From Rhizobium leguminosarum bv. viciae USDA 2370 (GTDB lineage Bacteria; Pseudomonadota; Alphaproteobacteria; Rhizobiales; Rhizobiaceae): 64,000 nt of DNA. Location of the stretch: positions 144,895 to 208,894 of the forward strand of contig NZ_MRDL01000003.1 in assembly GCF_002008365.1 (NCBI RefSeq), written 5' to 3'. Shown in pieces: positions 16,097 to 24,767 of this stretch (positions within the stretch are counted from its first letter, which is position 1; each line of letters begins with the position of its first letter). The translations under genes were made by a program, and so were the position numbers. The notes beneath the pieces were generated by a model, which did not search any database, had not been told where the DNA came from, and was given only the letters and a program-made list of their open reading frames with translations.

Positions 16097-17488
16097 ATGG
16101 CACGGCTTGTTGTCGTTTCCAATCGAGTGCCGATTCCCGATAAAGACGGCGTGGCACCGGCAGGCGGTCTTGCCGTCGCCTTGCAGGCCGCTCTCCAGGA
16201 ACGAGGGGGTATCTGGATGGGGTGGTCGGGCAAGTCGAGCGGGAGCCGAGAACCGGAGAGGCTCTCGCGGCGGCAGCAGGGTAACATCACCTATGCCGTG
16301 ACCGACCTGACCGATACCGACGTCGAGGAATATTATCACGGCTTTGCCAACCGCGTTCTCTGGCCGGTTTGCCACTATCGGCTCGATCTTGCGGAGTATG
16401 GCCGCAAGGAAATGGCCGGCTATTTCCGCGTCAACCGCTTCTTCGCACAGAGGCTGGCGCCGCTGATCGAGCCGGACGACGTCATCTGGGTGCATGATTA
16501 TCATCTCATTCCGCTGGCGGCGGAACTGCGCCGGATAGGGCTGAAAAACCAAATCGGTTTCTTCCTGCATATCCCCTGGCCGTCAGCCGACGTGCTCGTC
16601 ACGATGCCGGTGCATGAGGAAATCATGCGTGGATTGTCGCATTACGACCTTCTCGGCTTCCAGACCGACCATGATCTTCAGAATTTCGCCGGTTATCTCA
16701 CGCGGGAGGGCATCGGTAACGACCTCGGCGACGGCTTATTTGATTCACACGGACGGACGTTCAAGGCAGCTGCCTACCCAATTGGGATCGAGACCGCGGC
16801 TTTCGCTGAACTCGCAGGCAAGGCTTCGGCAAACATCATGGTCCGCAAGGCCCGGCAGAGCGTCGAGGGACGCGACTTGATCATCGGCGTCGACAGGCTC
16901 GACTATTCGAAGGGCATTACCCAGCGTCTGGACGCTTTCGAACGTTTCATCACCAGCAATCCAGCCTATCAAAACAAGGTGACATACTTGCAGATCACCC
17001 CCAAATCGCGATCCGAAGTGCCTGAATATGAACAGATGCAGCGAATGGTGGCTGAACAGGCGGGCCGGGTAAATGGCGCGATAGGAACCGTGGATTGGGT
17101 GCCGATCCGCTACATTAATCGGTCCAGCAGCAGAAATGTGCTCGCTGGCCTCTACCGTCTTGCGACAATCGGATTCGTAACGCCGTTGCGCGATGGGATG
17201 AACCTGGTCGCGAAGGAATATGTCGCGGCGCAAGACCCCGATCGCCCGGGCGTCCTCGTTCTTTCCCGCTTTGCCGGCGCAGCCCGCGAGTTGAAAGGTG
17301 CGCTGCTGGTTAATCCCTATGATGTCGAAGGCACCGCCAATGCCCTTGCCAAGGCACTCACGATGTCGATCGAAGAACGCCGCGAACGCTGGCGGGGAAT
17401 GATGGATCATCTGCTCGAACACGACGTCTCTCGCTGGTGCAATGACTTTCTGAGAGATTTGATCGTGAAGACGCCTGCCGCCAATTAG
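16097..17488 (+). CDS. otsA: Trehalose-6-phosphate synthase
   Basis: OtsA (GT20) joins UDP-glucose and glucose-6-phosphate to trehalose-6-phosphate in the cytoplasm, part of osmotic and desiccation protection in rhizobia. This copy has 463 aa, the normal length. N-terminal RLVVVSNRVPIPD and GGLAVALQAAL, the central VIWVHDYHLIPLAAELRR and IGFFLHIPWPSADVL, VDRLDYSKGITQRLDAFERF, and the C-terminal TPLRDGMNLVAKEYVAAQ with LVLSRFAGAARELKGALLVN are all conserved. AAGGA precedes ATG 16097. No trehalose-6-phosphate phosphatase (otsB) is adjacent, so that step must be encoded elsewhere. Confidence 0.97.
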   Translation: MARLVVVSNRVPIPDKDGVAPAGGLAVALQAALQERGGIWMGWSGKSSGSREPERLSRRQQGNITYAVTDLTDTDVEEYYHGFANRVLWPVCHYRLDLAEYGRKEMAGYFRVNRFFAQRLAPLIEPDDVIWVHDYHLIPLAAELRRIGLKNQIGFFLHIPWPSADVLVTMPVHEEIMRGLSHYDLLGFQTDHDLQNFAGYLTREGIGNDLGDGLFDSHGRTFKAAAYPIGIETAAFAELAGKASANIMVRKARQSVEGRDLIIGVDRLDYSKGITQRLDAFERFITSNPAYQNKVTYLQITPKSRSEVPEYEQMQRMVAEQAGRVNGAIGTVDWVPIRYINRSSSRNVLAGLYRLATIGFVTPLRDGMNLVAKEYVAAQDPDRPGVLVLSRFAGAARELKGALLVNPYDVEGTANALAKALTMSIEERRERWRGMMDHLLEHDVSRWCNDFLRDLIVKTPAAN

Positions 17489-17517
17489 GTTTTCCACGCA
17501 AACCGGACGATCGAACC

Positions 17518-17535
17518 GCGCCGGATCGCCGGCGC
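17518..17535. terminator. Hairpin between convergent otsA and binding-protein genes
   Basis: GCGCCGG (17518-17524), loop ATCG, CCGGCGC (17529-17535), a perfect 7-bp GC stem 30 bp after the otsA stop. CAAAA follows on the plus strand, without a T run. It could help terminate otsA; the evidence is structural only. Confidence 0.4.
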
Positions 17536-17693
17536 CAAAACTCACGACTGAGAGGGTTGCGTTTTGATTTGCGGCCCCTCCCAATGCACCGCGTCTCAGC
17601 TTCACACGGAGCCCGGTGTCCCGGCTGAGTGTCATGCGAGAAGGCGGCCAGACCTTCTCGCTCGAGCCAGTGCTCAGATCCTGAAGATGGGCA

Positions 17694-18647
17694 TCACGCC
17701 TTGCCCTTGCGGACGACGTCCGCAATCGTCACCTCTTTGGGAATGAGTTTGAGTTTGAAAAAGGTGTCGGCGATGCTCTGCTGCTGCGCGACGACCGTGT
17801 CATCCAGACTCTTGATCCCGTAGGACTGACGTTCGAGCGCCTTGACGAGGACAGGTTCGGGGACGCCGACCGACGGTGATAGCTCCGCAGCCGCAGCCGC
17901 GGTGTCGGACTTGGTCCATTCGTCGATCTCGGAAATGGCGTCGATCAAGACATCGATCGCCTGGGCATGGCCGTCAACCAGCGAAGTCGTGCCGAGATAG
18001 AACTGGTGGTTGGGAACGATGCCCTCGCCGTTTCTGAGCTCTCGCGCTTCGATCGCCACTTCCGCAGCTGCCTGGAAGGGATCCCAGATGACCCATGCAT
18101 CCACCGCGCCCTTTTCGAAAGCCGCGCGGCCATCGGCTGGGGCGAGAAAGGATGGCTCCACGTCCTCGTAGGTCAAACCGGCTTCTTCGAGCGCCTTAAC
18201 GAGCAGGTAGTGCACGTTCGAGCCTTTGTTAAAGGCGACCTTCTTGCCCTTCAGGTCGGCAACGGACTTGATGGGACTATCCTTCGGGACAAGTATGGCT
18301 TCACCGCGCGGGGCGGGCGGCTCGTGTGCGATATAGACAAGCGGAGCGTTCGCCGCCTGGGCGAAGATCGGCGGCGTTTCCCCGGTCGATCCGAAATCGA
18401 CAGCACCAGCGTTCAGGGCTTCGAGGAGCTGGGGACCACCCGGAAATTCAGTCCATTCAACGGTGTAGTCGATGGATTTGAGTTTCTTCTCCAGCAACCC
18501 TTTGCCCTTGAGAAGCACCAGAGTTCCATATTTCTGGTAACCGATGCGCACGACCTTGTCAGCCGCGCCAGCCAGTCGAACCTGCATCAAAGGTGTCGCG
18601 ATGGCACCTGCCACCACCGCAGTGAAAGCGCGTCTTGTGATCTTCAT
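17694..18647 (-). CDS. Sulfonate/taurine-type ABC transporter substrate-binding protein (orphan)
   Basis: A periplasmic binding protein of the SsuA/TauA type, 317 aa. Two ATGs lie in tandem at 18650 and 18647; the second has better spacing to GGAGGGT. The N-terminus is a Tat-like signal (KITRRAFTAVVAGAIATPLM, then LAGA) cut near residue 28. The mature part has VRIGYQKYGTLVLLKGKGLL, FPGGPQLLEALNAGAVDFG, GETPPIFAQAANAPLVYIAH and KGKKVAFNKGSNVHYLLVKA, all typical of aliphatic sulfonate binding proteins. No cognate ATPase or permease lies next to it, so it must rely on a transporter encoded elsewhere or be a leftover of a broken operon. Confidence 0.88.
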   Translation of the reverse strand: MKITRRAFTAVVAGAIATPLMQVRLAGAADKVVRIGYQKYGTLVLLKGKGLLEKKLKSIDYTVEWTEFPGGPQLLEALNAGAVDFGSTGETPPIFAQAANAPLVYIAHEPPAPRGEAILVPKDSPIKSVADLKGKKVAFNKGSNVHYLLVKALEEAGLTYEDVEPSFLAPADGRAAFEKGAVDAWVIWDPFQAAAEVAIEARELRNGEGIVPNHQFYLGTTSLVDGHAQAIDVLIDAISEIDEWTKSDTAAAAAELSPSVGVPEPVLVKALERQSYGIKSLDDTVVAQQQSIADTFFKLKLIPKEVTIADVVRKGKA

Positions 18648-18977
18648 CATACCCTCCGGAATAGACGACGTTAAAATAAAGTATGTCTACATTTTTCCTA
18701 GAGTATACGTGCTCCCGCGTCCCCTTCTTCCGGATTCGCTTTTTTGTTCTGACGCAGTAGCGAGCAAAAAGAACCGCGCATATTGCTGGCCCGATTTCGA
18801 GCGACGATCGGAGCGTCGAGGCGTTGCTAAAACAGCGGGTGGCTGCCGTCTTTACCGATGACGGTTTCCTTGACGAGGAATATGGCCATGAGGAAGGACA
18901 ACCCGGCTGTATCTGGGTCGTCGATGTGAAGTCGAATGTGTAGTGGCGCCAACCTACACCAAATTCTTGCATTGTGT
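18648..18977. other. Intergenic region upstream of the sulfonate-binding protein
   Basis: About 330 bp between two minus-strand genes. It is AT-richer near 18670-18700 (AAATAAAGTATGTCTACATT), where the promoter of the binding-protein gene is likely. No coding frame with recognisable motifs. Confidence 0.3.
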
Positions 18978-19928
18978 TTATGAGCCCCAGACCACTGACT
19001 GCTCATGCCGCTTGATCAGGTGCTTGAGGTTATCGAAGCCCGTGCGGATGTGGCGGGCGAAATGATCTACGGCGGGCGTGCGAGGTGCGTCCGAACGCTT
19101 CAACAGACCGAGCGCGCGTTCCGGATGGGGGATGGGGACGGGCAGGGCTGTGATGGATTTTTCGTTACGCAATGCGAAGACGACGCTGTGCGGCATGATG
19201 GTCAGTGCATCAGCCGCCTTCATGTAGTGGACGACGCTCATGAGGGAGCCGCCCGAATAGCGAATCTTGACTTCGGTTGCGCCGAAAGACAGGAGCATGC
19301 TGCGCAGATCGGTAAGCAGCGGGCTGCCTGGCGGTGGTGCCACCCAGGGAAAATCGAGCAGGTGTGCCGGTTGAGGCCGCCGCTTCAACAGCAATGGATG
19401 GGTGACCCGGCAGGCGATGACGTTGCGGCCGGGCAGGATTTGCTGGAATTCAAGGCCGGAGCCTTCGTCGAGAATATCGATTGGACAGATGGCAAGGTCG
19501 ATCTGGTCGGCATTGAGCGCGGCCCGGAGGTCTGGGAAATAACCATAGGTCTGGTCGATGCGCACGTCTGGATGCAGGTTCTGGAACTCGGCGACCATCC
19601 CGGCGATCAAAGCGTCCATGAAAAAAGGCGTGCCGCCGACACGCACCACGCCGCTCCTGCCGACCCGAAAGCTTTCGACGACATCGGAGGCCTTGCGTGA
19701 TGCCGACAACATGGTCTGACCGTGATCGGCCAGCGCTCGTCCCAATGGTGTTGGCTGCAGCGGCCGTCGCCCCTTGACGAACAGCGGTTCGCCGATGCGG
19801 GCTTCGAGCATCGAGAGCGTGCGCGAGACGGCCGGCTGCGATAGGCCGAGCAGGGCTGCTCCCTCGGTGACCCCGCCGGTTTTAACGACTGCGGCAAGCT
19901 GGACAAGGTGGCGTTCGTCTATCTTCAT
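18978..19928 (-). CDS. LysR family transcriptional regulator
   Basis: A LysR-type regulator (316 aa), divergent from the aromatic catabolic operon and its most likely activator. The N-terminal winged HTH is complete: LVQLAAVVKTGGVTEGAALL, GLSQPAVSRTLSMLEARIGE and PLFVKGRRPLQPTPLGRAL (residues 8-67). The effector domain begins near residue 90 with VVRVGGTPFFMDALIAGMVA. In this family the inducer is often a pathway intermediate; here hydroxyquinol, maleylacetate or the parent phenol are candidates by context. Only 95 bp separate its start from the first catabolic gene, with an inverted repeat between them. Confidence 0.92.
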   Translation of the reverse strand: MKIDERHLVQLAAVVKTGGVTEGAALLGLSQPAVSRTLSMLEARIGEPLFVKGRRPLQPTPLGRALADHGQTMLSASRKASDVVESFRVGRSGVVRVGGTPFFMDALIAGMVAEFQNLHPDVRIDQTYGYFPDLRAALNADQIDLAICPIDILDEGSGLEFQQILPGRNVIACRVTHPLLLKRRPQPAHLLDFPWVAPPPGSPLLTDLRSMLLSFGATEVKIRYSGGSLMSVVHYMKAADALTIMPHSVVFALRNEKSITALPVPIPHPERALGLLKRSDAPRTPAVDHFARHIRTGFDNLKHLIKRHEQSVVWGS

Positions 19929-19930
19929 AA

Positions 19931-19967
19931 CGATATGATATATTAATCGTGAATAAAATCATTATCG
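19931..19967. promoter_or_regulatory. LysR-type operator candidate
   Basis: CGATATGAT (19931-19939) and ATCATTATCG (19958-19967) form an imperfect inverted repeat with an AT-rich centre. It lies between the divergent lysR and dioxygenase starts and directly abuts the lysR start codon. The size and T-N11-A-like symmetry suit an autoregulating LysR site. Confidence 0.5.
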
Positions 19968-20023
19968 GTTCGGCGCGTTTGCACTAAATTGATCTCCACC
20001 AGCCATTGCTTTGGAGGAGACGC

Positions 20024-20887
20024 ATGACGCCGGGTCCGATGGCGCTGAATTTCAGCGAGGCCAACTCGCATGACATGTTCGCGCAACGACTTCCGCCATC
20101 AAAGGACAACAGCCTGCCGCAGGTTCTCGCGGCGGCGGTGACGCATCTTCATGCCCTCATCCGGGAATTGCGGCCGACCCAGGCGGACTGGCGCCAGGTG
20201 ATCGAATTTCTGACCGATGTCGGCCACGCCAGCGACGAGCGGCGCCAGGAGTGGGTGCTGCTGTCAGATCTGCTCGGCGCTTCGGCACTGGTCGAGGAGA
20301 TCAACTCGCGCCGTCCGAAGACGGCCACCCCCAACACCGTGCGCGGACCTTTCTTCCGCGCCGACGTTCCGCAACTGCCGCTCGGCGCCAATATTTCGCT
20401 CGACGGAATCGGCGAGACACTGGAGGTTTCCGGCCGCGTGCAGGATCTCGATGGCGATCCTATCGCGAATACCGAAATCATCACCTGGCAGGCCAATGAT
20501 CAAGGGCTCTACGAAAACCAGCAGCCGGACCTGCAACCGGAATTCAATCTGCGCGGCAACTTCCGCACGGATGCGGACGGACGTTTCCACTATCGGACCA
20601 TAAAGCCATGTGGGTATGGCGTGCCCGACGATGGTCCGGTGGGAAAGCTTCTGCGGGAGGCGGGTTATCCGCTGCGCCGCCCGGCACATCTTCATTTCAT
20701 CATCAAGGCGCCGGGCTTCGAGACGATCACCACGCATATCTATGACGGCAGCGATCCGCATCTGGCCGAAGACGCGATCTTCGCCGTCAAGCCGGAGCTG
20801 GTGCGAACCTTCGAGCAGCAGGGCGAGGAATGGTTGTTGAAACTGATTTTCATCATGGTCCGCGCCAGGCAGAGAGGCGACACATGA
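20024..20887 (+). CDS. Intradiol ring-cleavage dioxygenase (hydroxyquinol 1,2-dioxygenase-like, copy 1)
   Basis: A non-haem Fe(III) dioxygenase that opens catechol-type rings between the two hydroxyls; with hydroxyquinol the product is maleylacetate. It has 287 aa; ATG 20024 has GGAGGAGA upstream. The N-terminal helical dimer domain (LHALIRELRPTQADWRQVI, SDERRQEWVLLSDLLGASAL) is followed by the catalytic barrel (NTVRGPFFRADVP). Likely iron ligands are Tyr in GLYENQQ, Tyr in YGVPDDGPVG and the two His of PAHLHF. It resembles the second dioxygenase of the same operon (28464) but is clearly diverged, so the two may differ in substrate. First gene of the operon; it overlaps the next by 4 nt. Confidence 0.88.
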   Translation: MTPGPMALNFSEANSHDMFAQRLPPSKDNSLPQVLAAAVTHLHALIRELRPTQADWRQVIEFLTDVGHASDERRQEWVLLSDLLGASALVEEINSRRPKTATPNTVRGPFFRADVPQLPLGANISLDGIGETLEVSGRVQDLDGDPIANTEIITWQANDQGLYENQQPDLQPEFNLRGNFRTDADGRFHYRTIKPCGYGVPDDGPVGKLLREAGYPLRRPAHLHFIIKAPGFETITTHIYDGSDPHLAEDAIFAVKPELVRTFEQQGEEWLLKLIFIMVRARQRGDT

Positions 20888-21942
20888 GCCGCACTTTCAT
20901 CTATAGCGGCAGCCCCGCCCATATCGTCTTCGGCGAAGGCAAGAGCGCTGCCGCCGGCGAGTGGGTGGAAAAGCTCGGATGCGCCAAGGCGTTCGTCCTC
21001 TCGACGCCGCAACAGAAGGCCGACGCCGAAGCGCTGGCCGCGCGGCTGGGCTCTCTCGCCGTCGGCGTCTTTGCCGGCGCCGTCATGCACACGCCAGTCG
21101 ATGTCACCGAAGAGGCGATGGAGGTGGTTCTCCGAACGCGGGCCGATTGCGTCGTTTCGCTCGGCGGCGGATCGACCACCGGGCTTGGCAAGGCAATCGC
21201 CTATCGCACGGATCTGCATCAGATCGTCATTCCGACCACCTATGCCGGATCGGAAGTCACGCCTATCCTCGGCCAGACGGAGGGCGGGCGCAAGACCACC
21301 GTGCGCCATGCGAGCATCCTGCCTGAGGTGGTGATCTACGACCCCGCCCTGACGCTCGGCCTGCCGGTTGGCATGAGCGTCACCTCGGGCCTGAATGCCA
21401 TGGCCCATGCGGTCGAGGCGCTCTACGCGCAGGATCGCAACCCGATATCGACACTGATGGCGGCGGAGGGGCTGCGGGCCTTCAAGACCAGTCTGCCCGA
21501 CATCGTCGCTGTGCCGCGGGCTGCCGATGTCCGCGCCGATGCGCTCTACGGCGCCTGGCTCTGCGGCACCGTGCTCGGTACGGTCGGTATGGCCCTGCAC
21601 CACAAGATCTGCCACACGCTGGGCGGCACTTTCGATACGCCGCACGCCGACACGCATGCGATCATGCTGCCCCACACCGCCGCCTACAATGCCGCTGCCG
21701 TGCCGGAACTTCTGGCGCCTGTCGCCGATATCTTTGGCGGTTCGGTCGGCGGCGGGCTTTGGGATTTCGCCAGTCAGATCGGTTCACCGCAGGCGCTGAA
21801 GGATCTTGGCCTCAGCGAAACCGATCTCGATCGCGCAGCCGAGATCGCCACCGAAAATCCCTACTGGAATCCGAGGCCGATCGACCGGCAATCCATTCGT
21901 GCCCTGCTACAGGATGCCTGGCAGGGCAAACGGCCGGCATGA
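20884..21942 (+). CDS. Maleylacetate reductase
   Basis: An iron-alcohol-dehydrogenase-family enzyme (352 aa) that reduces maleylacetate to beta-ketoadipate with NAD(P)H, the step after hydroxyquinol cleavage. Motifs: VVSLGGGSTTGLGKAIAYRT (cofactor binding), IVIPTTYAGSEVTPILGQTE, LPVGMSVTSGLNAMAHAVEA and LHHKICHTLGGTFDTPHADT, the His-rich segment characteristic of maleylacetate reductases. The start forms ATGA with the dioxygenase stop, so both are translationally coupled. Its presence is the strongest evidence that the pathway runs through hydroxyquinol rather than catechol. Confidence 0.92.
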   Translation: MSRTFIYSGSPAHIVFGEGKSAAAGEWVEKLGCAKAFVLSTPQQKADAEALAARLGSLAVGVFAGAVMHTPVDVTEEAMEVVLRTRADCVVSLGGGSTTGLGKAIAYRTDLHQIVIPTTYAGSEVTPILGQTEGGRKTTVRHASILPEVVIYDPALTLGLPVGMSVTSGLNAMAHAVEALYAQDRNPISTLMAAEGLRAFKTSLPDIVAVPRAADVRADALYGAWLCGTVLGTVGMALHHKICHTLGGTFDTPHADTHAIMLPHTAAYNAAAVPELLAPVADIFGGSVGGGLWDFASQIGSPQALKDLGLSETDLDRAAEIATENPYWNPRPIDRQSIRALLQDAWQGKRPA

Positions 21943-21996
21943 GTTGACGACAGACATCACGCTCTCTGGGAGGAGAGAAAAATGGGAGGAGGAAAC

Positions 21997-23277
21997 ATGT
22001 TTACGAGACGCGATTTTCTGAAGACGACGGCCGCCACCGGGGCACTGGTGGCGACATCCGGGCTTGCCGCCCCCGCAATCGCACAGGATGCTGCGATCAA
22101 GCTCGGTTATGTCAGCCCGCAGACGGGGCCGCTTGCCGCCTTCGGCGAGGCCGACAAATTCGTCATCGACAGCTTTCTGACGACCACCAAGTCGATGGGT
22201 CTCAACTATGAGGTCGTCGTCAAGGACAGCCAGTCCAATCCGAACCGGGCGGCGGAGGTCGCCAAGGAACTGATCGTCACCGATGAGGTGAACCTGATCC
22301 TCGTCGCCTCGACGCCGGAGACCACCAATCCGGTGGCGACCACCTGCGAGGCCGAGGAAATGCCCTGTATTTCGACGGTGGCGCCCTGGCAACCCTGGTT
22401 CATCGGCCAGCAGGGCAATCCCGGCGACCCCACCTCGTGGAAACCATTCAACTATGCCTATCACTTCTTCTGGGGTCTCGAGGACGTCATCTCCGTCTTC
22501 ACCAATATGTGGGCGCAGATCGAGACCAATAAGAAGGTCGGCGGCTTGTTCCCCAATGATGGCGATGGCAATGCCTGGGGCGATAAGGTCGTCGGCTTCC
22601 CGCCGGTGCTGGAAAAGATGGGCTATGGCCTGATCGACCCCGGCCGCTACCAGAATATGACCGACGATTTTTCGGCGCAGATCAACGCCTTCAAATCGGG
22701 CCAGTGCGAGATCATCACCGGCGTGGTGATCCCGCCTGACTTCACCACCTTCTGGAACCAGGCCAAGCAGCAGGGTTTCGCCCCGAAAATCGCCTCGATC
22801 GGCAAGGCGCTACTCTTCCCGCAGACCGTGGAGGCGCTTGGCAATGCCGGACATAATCTGTCGTCGGAAGTCTGGTGGACGCCGAGCCATCCGTTCAAGT
22901 CGTCCTTGACGGGGGAAAGTGCGGCACAGGTGGCAGCCGCCTTCACCAAGGCGACTAACAGGCCCTGGACACAGCCGATCGGTTTTGCCCATGCGCTGTT
23001 CGAGCTGGCGGTGGATGCGATGAAGCGGGCCGGAGACCCCAAGGATGGGGATGCCGTCGCGCAGGCGATTGCGGCGACCAAGCTCGATACGCTGGTCGGG
23101 CCGATCGCCTGGGACGGCAAGGGTCTGCCGCCGTTTGCCGCCAAGAACATTGCCAAGACGCCGCTCGTCGGCGGCCAGTGGCGGCTCAAAGACGGCGGCG
23201 GCTACGATCTCGTCATCACCGACAATAAGACGGCGCCGAACATTCCGGTCGACGGAAAGATGGAAGCTATCGCCTGA
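21997..23277 (+). CDS. ABC transporter substrate-binding protein (branched-chain amino acid-type)
   Basis: A periplasmic ligand-binding protein of the Leu/Ile/Val-type family (426 aa). ATG 21997 directly follows GGGAGGAGGAAAC; an in-frame ATG lies 15 bp upstream. The N-terminus is a twin-arginine-type signal (FTRRDFLKTTAATGALVATS, then AAPAIAQ), cut near residue 31. Mature part: IKLGYVSPQTGPLAAFGEAD, VVVKDSQSNPNRAAEVAKEL, VNLILVASTPETTNPVA and WAQIETNKKVGGLFPNDGDG. Placed between catabolic enzyme genes, it probably binds the aromatic substrate (a phenol or benzoate) rather than an amino acid; this is context-based. Confidence 0.9.
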   Translation: MFTRRDFLKTTAATGALVATSGLAAPAIAQDAAIKLGYVSPQTGPLAAFGEADKFVIDSFLTTTKSMGLNYEVVVKDSQSNPNRAAEVAKELIVTDEVNLILVASTPETTNPVATTCEAEEMPCISTVAPWQPWFIGQQGNPGDPTSWKPFNYAYHFFWGLEDVISVFTNMWAQIETNKKVGGLFPNDGDGNAWGDKVVGFPPVLEKMGYGLIDPGRYQNMTDDFSAQINAFKSGQCEIITGVVIPPDFTTFWNQAKQQGFAPKIASIGKALLFPQTVEALGNAGHNLSSEVWWTPSHPFKSSLTGESAAQVAAAFTKATNRPWTQPIGFAHALFELAVDAMKRAGDPKDGDAVAQAIAATKLDTLVGPIAWDGKGLPPFAAKNIAKTPLVGGQWRLKDGGGYDLVITDNKTAPNIPVDGKMEAIA

Positions 23278-23285
23278 TTTTGGGC

Positions 23286-23308
23286 GCGGGGCCCGCTAGA
23301 GGCCCCGC
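23286..23308 (+). terminator. Attenuator-like hairpin between binding-protein and ATPase genes
   Basis: GCGGGGCC (23286-23293), loop CGCTAGA, GGCCCCGC (23301-23308), a perfect 8-bp GC stem starting 9 bp after the binding-protein stop and lacking a T tract. Such hairpins often protect the upstream mRNA and give the binding protein higher expression than the rest of the operon. Confidence 0.55.
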
Positions 23309-23328
23309 CTGTTCTGGGAGGAATGGGT

Positions 23329-24048
23329 TTGGCAATTCTCGAACTCGATGGTGTCTCAAAGAAATTCGGAGCGTTGACCGTGGCCGAGCAGATTTCCTTT
23401 GCCGTCGGCGAAGGCGAGGCGCTGGGGATTATCGGGCCGAACGGCGCCGGCAAGTCGACGCTCTTCAATCTGATCACCGGCAATATCGCCGCCGATAGCG
23501 GCAGCATCCGCTTTCTCGGCAGCGATGTGACGCGCACGCCGCCGATGGCGCGCTGCCTGTCGGGAATGGGCCGCACCTTCCAGATCCCGCAGCCGTTCGA
23601 GAAGCTGACGGTCTTTGAAAACCTCCTGGTCGCCGGCGCTTTCGGCTCGCGGCGGCGCGAGGCCGAGGTGTCGGACCGCTGCGCCGAAATCCTGGTGGAT
23701 ACAGGGCTGATCGACAAGGCGAATGTGCTGGCCGGAGGCCTGTCGCTGCTACAGCGCAAGCGGCTGGAACTGGCGCGCGCGCTGGCGACGGAACCGAAGC
23801 TGCTGCTGCTCGATGAAATCGCCGGCGGACTGACCGAGGGCGAATGCCGGTCGTTGGTTGCCACGATCCGCGCCATTCATGCGCGCGGCGTTGCGGTCAT
23901 CTGGATCGAGCATGTGCTGCACGCGCTGAATTCCGTCGTCGAGCGGCTGCTGGTGCTGCACTTCGGCAGGGTCATCGGCATCGGCAAGCCGCAGGACATC
24001 ATGGCCTCGCGCGATGTGCGCGAAATCTATCTGGGGATCGAGATCTGA
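23329..24048 (+). CDS. ABC transporter ATP-binding protein (LivG type)
   Basis: ATPase subunit of the branched-chain-type importer, 239 aa from TTG 23329. The frame also has ATG at 23323, but GGGAGGA (23316-23322) abuts that ATG. It sits 6 bp before the TTG, which gives the family start (AILELDGVSKKFGALTV). Walker A GPNGAGKSTLFNLITG, FEKLTVFENLLVAGAF, signature region AGGLSLLQRKRLELARAL and Walker B LLLLDEIAGGLTEGE are present; the LivG-type switch His is in IWIEHVL. The stop overlaps the next ATPase (TGATG). Confidence 0.92.
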   Translation: MAILELDGVSKKFGALTVAEQISFAVGEGEALGIIGPNGAGKSTLFNLITGNIAADSGSIRFLGSDVTRTPPMARCLSGMGRTFQIPQPFEKLTVFENLLVAGAFGSRRREAEVSDRCAEILVDTGLIDKANVLAGGLSLLQRKRLELARALATEPKLLLLDEIAGGLTEGECRSLVATIRAIHARGVAVIWIEHVLHALNSVVERLLVLHFGRVIGIGKPQDIMASRDVREIYLGIEI

Positions 24049-24767
24049 TGGCGCTGCTCGAAACCAGAGGCTTGACTGCCTCCTACGGTGATTTCCAGGC
24101 GCTGTTCGGTGTCGATATTACGGTCGGCGCCGGCGAAACCATCGCCATCATCGGCGCCAACGGCGCCGGCAAGACGACGCTGATGCGCTCGATCTCGGGC
24201 GTGCTCGCCAATGCGGCTTCGTCGATCCTTTACCGCGACGAGCCGATTGGCGCGCTGCCGGCGCCTGACATTCTGGCGCGCGGCATTGCCATGGTGCCGG
24301 AAGGGCGAAAGCTCTTTCCATCGCTGAGTGTCGAGGAGAACCTGCTGATCGGCAATTATGGCCGCAAGGTCGATGGGCCGTGGACGCTCGAAAGCGTCTT
24401 TTCGCTGTTCCCGGTCCTCAAGGAGCGGCGCGGCAATCCGGCCACAGCACTTTCCGGCGGGCAGCAGCAGATGGTGGCGATCGGCCGCGGGCTGATGTCC
24501 AATCCGGCGGTGCTGCTCTGCGACGAGATCAGCCTCGGTCTGGCGCCTGTCGTGGTCCGCGATATCTACGCCGCCTTTCCACGAATCCGCGAGACCGGCG
24601 CTTCGATCGTCATCGTCGAGCAGGACATCGCCCAGGCGCTGAAGGTGGCCGACCGCGTCTACTGCATGATGGAAGGGCGGGTGACACTCTTCGGCCGCGC
24701 CGCCGATCTTAGCCGCCACGACATCCACAAGGCCTATTTCGGGACGGGTCACCATGAACTGGCTTGA
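24048..24767 (+). CDS. ABC transporter ATP-binding protein (LivF type)
   Basis: Second ATPase subunit of the importer, 239 aa. It has LTASYGDFQALFGVDITVGA, Walker A GANGAGKTTLMRSISG, VPEGRKLFPSLSVEENLLIG (diagnostic of LivF), signature LSGGQQQMVAIGRGLM and Walker B VLLCDEISLGLAP, with VIVEQDIAQALKVADRVYCM as the switch region. It overlaps the LivG-type ATPase by one base and the first permease by 14 nt. Confidence 0.93.
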   Translation: MALLETRGLTASYGDFQALFGVDITVGAGETIAIIGANGAGKTTLMRSISGVLANAASSILYRDEPIGALPAPDILARGIAMVPEGRKLFPSLSVEENLLIGNYGRKVDGPWTLESVFSLFPVLKERRGNPATALSGGQQQMVAIGRGLMSNPAVLLCDEISLGLAPVVVRDIYAAFPRIRETGASIVIVEQDIAQALKVADRVYCMMEGRVTLFGRAADLSRHDIHKAYFGTGHHELA

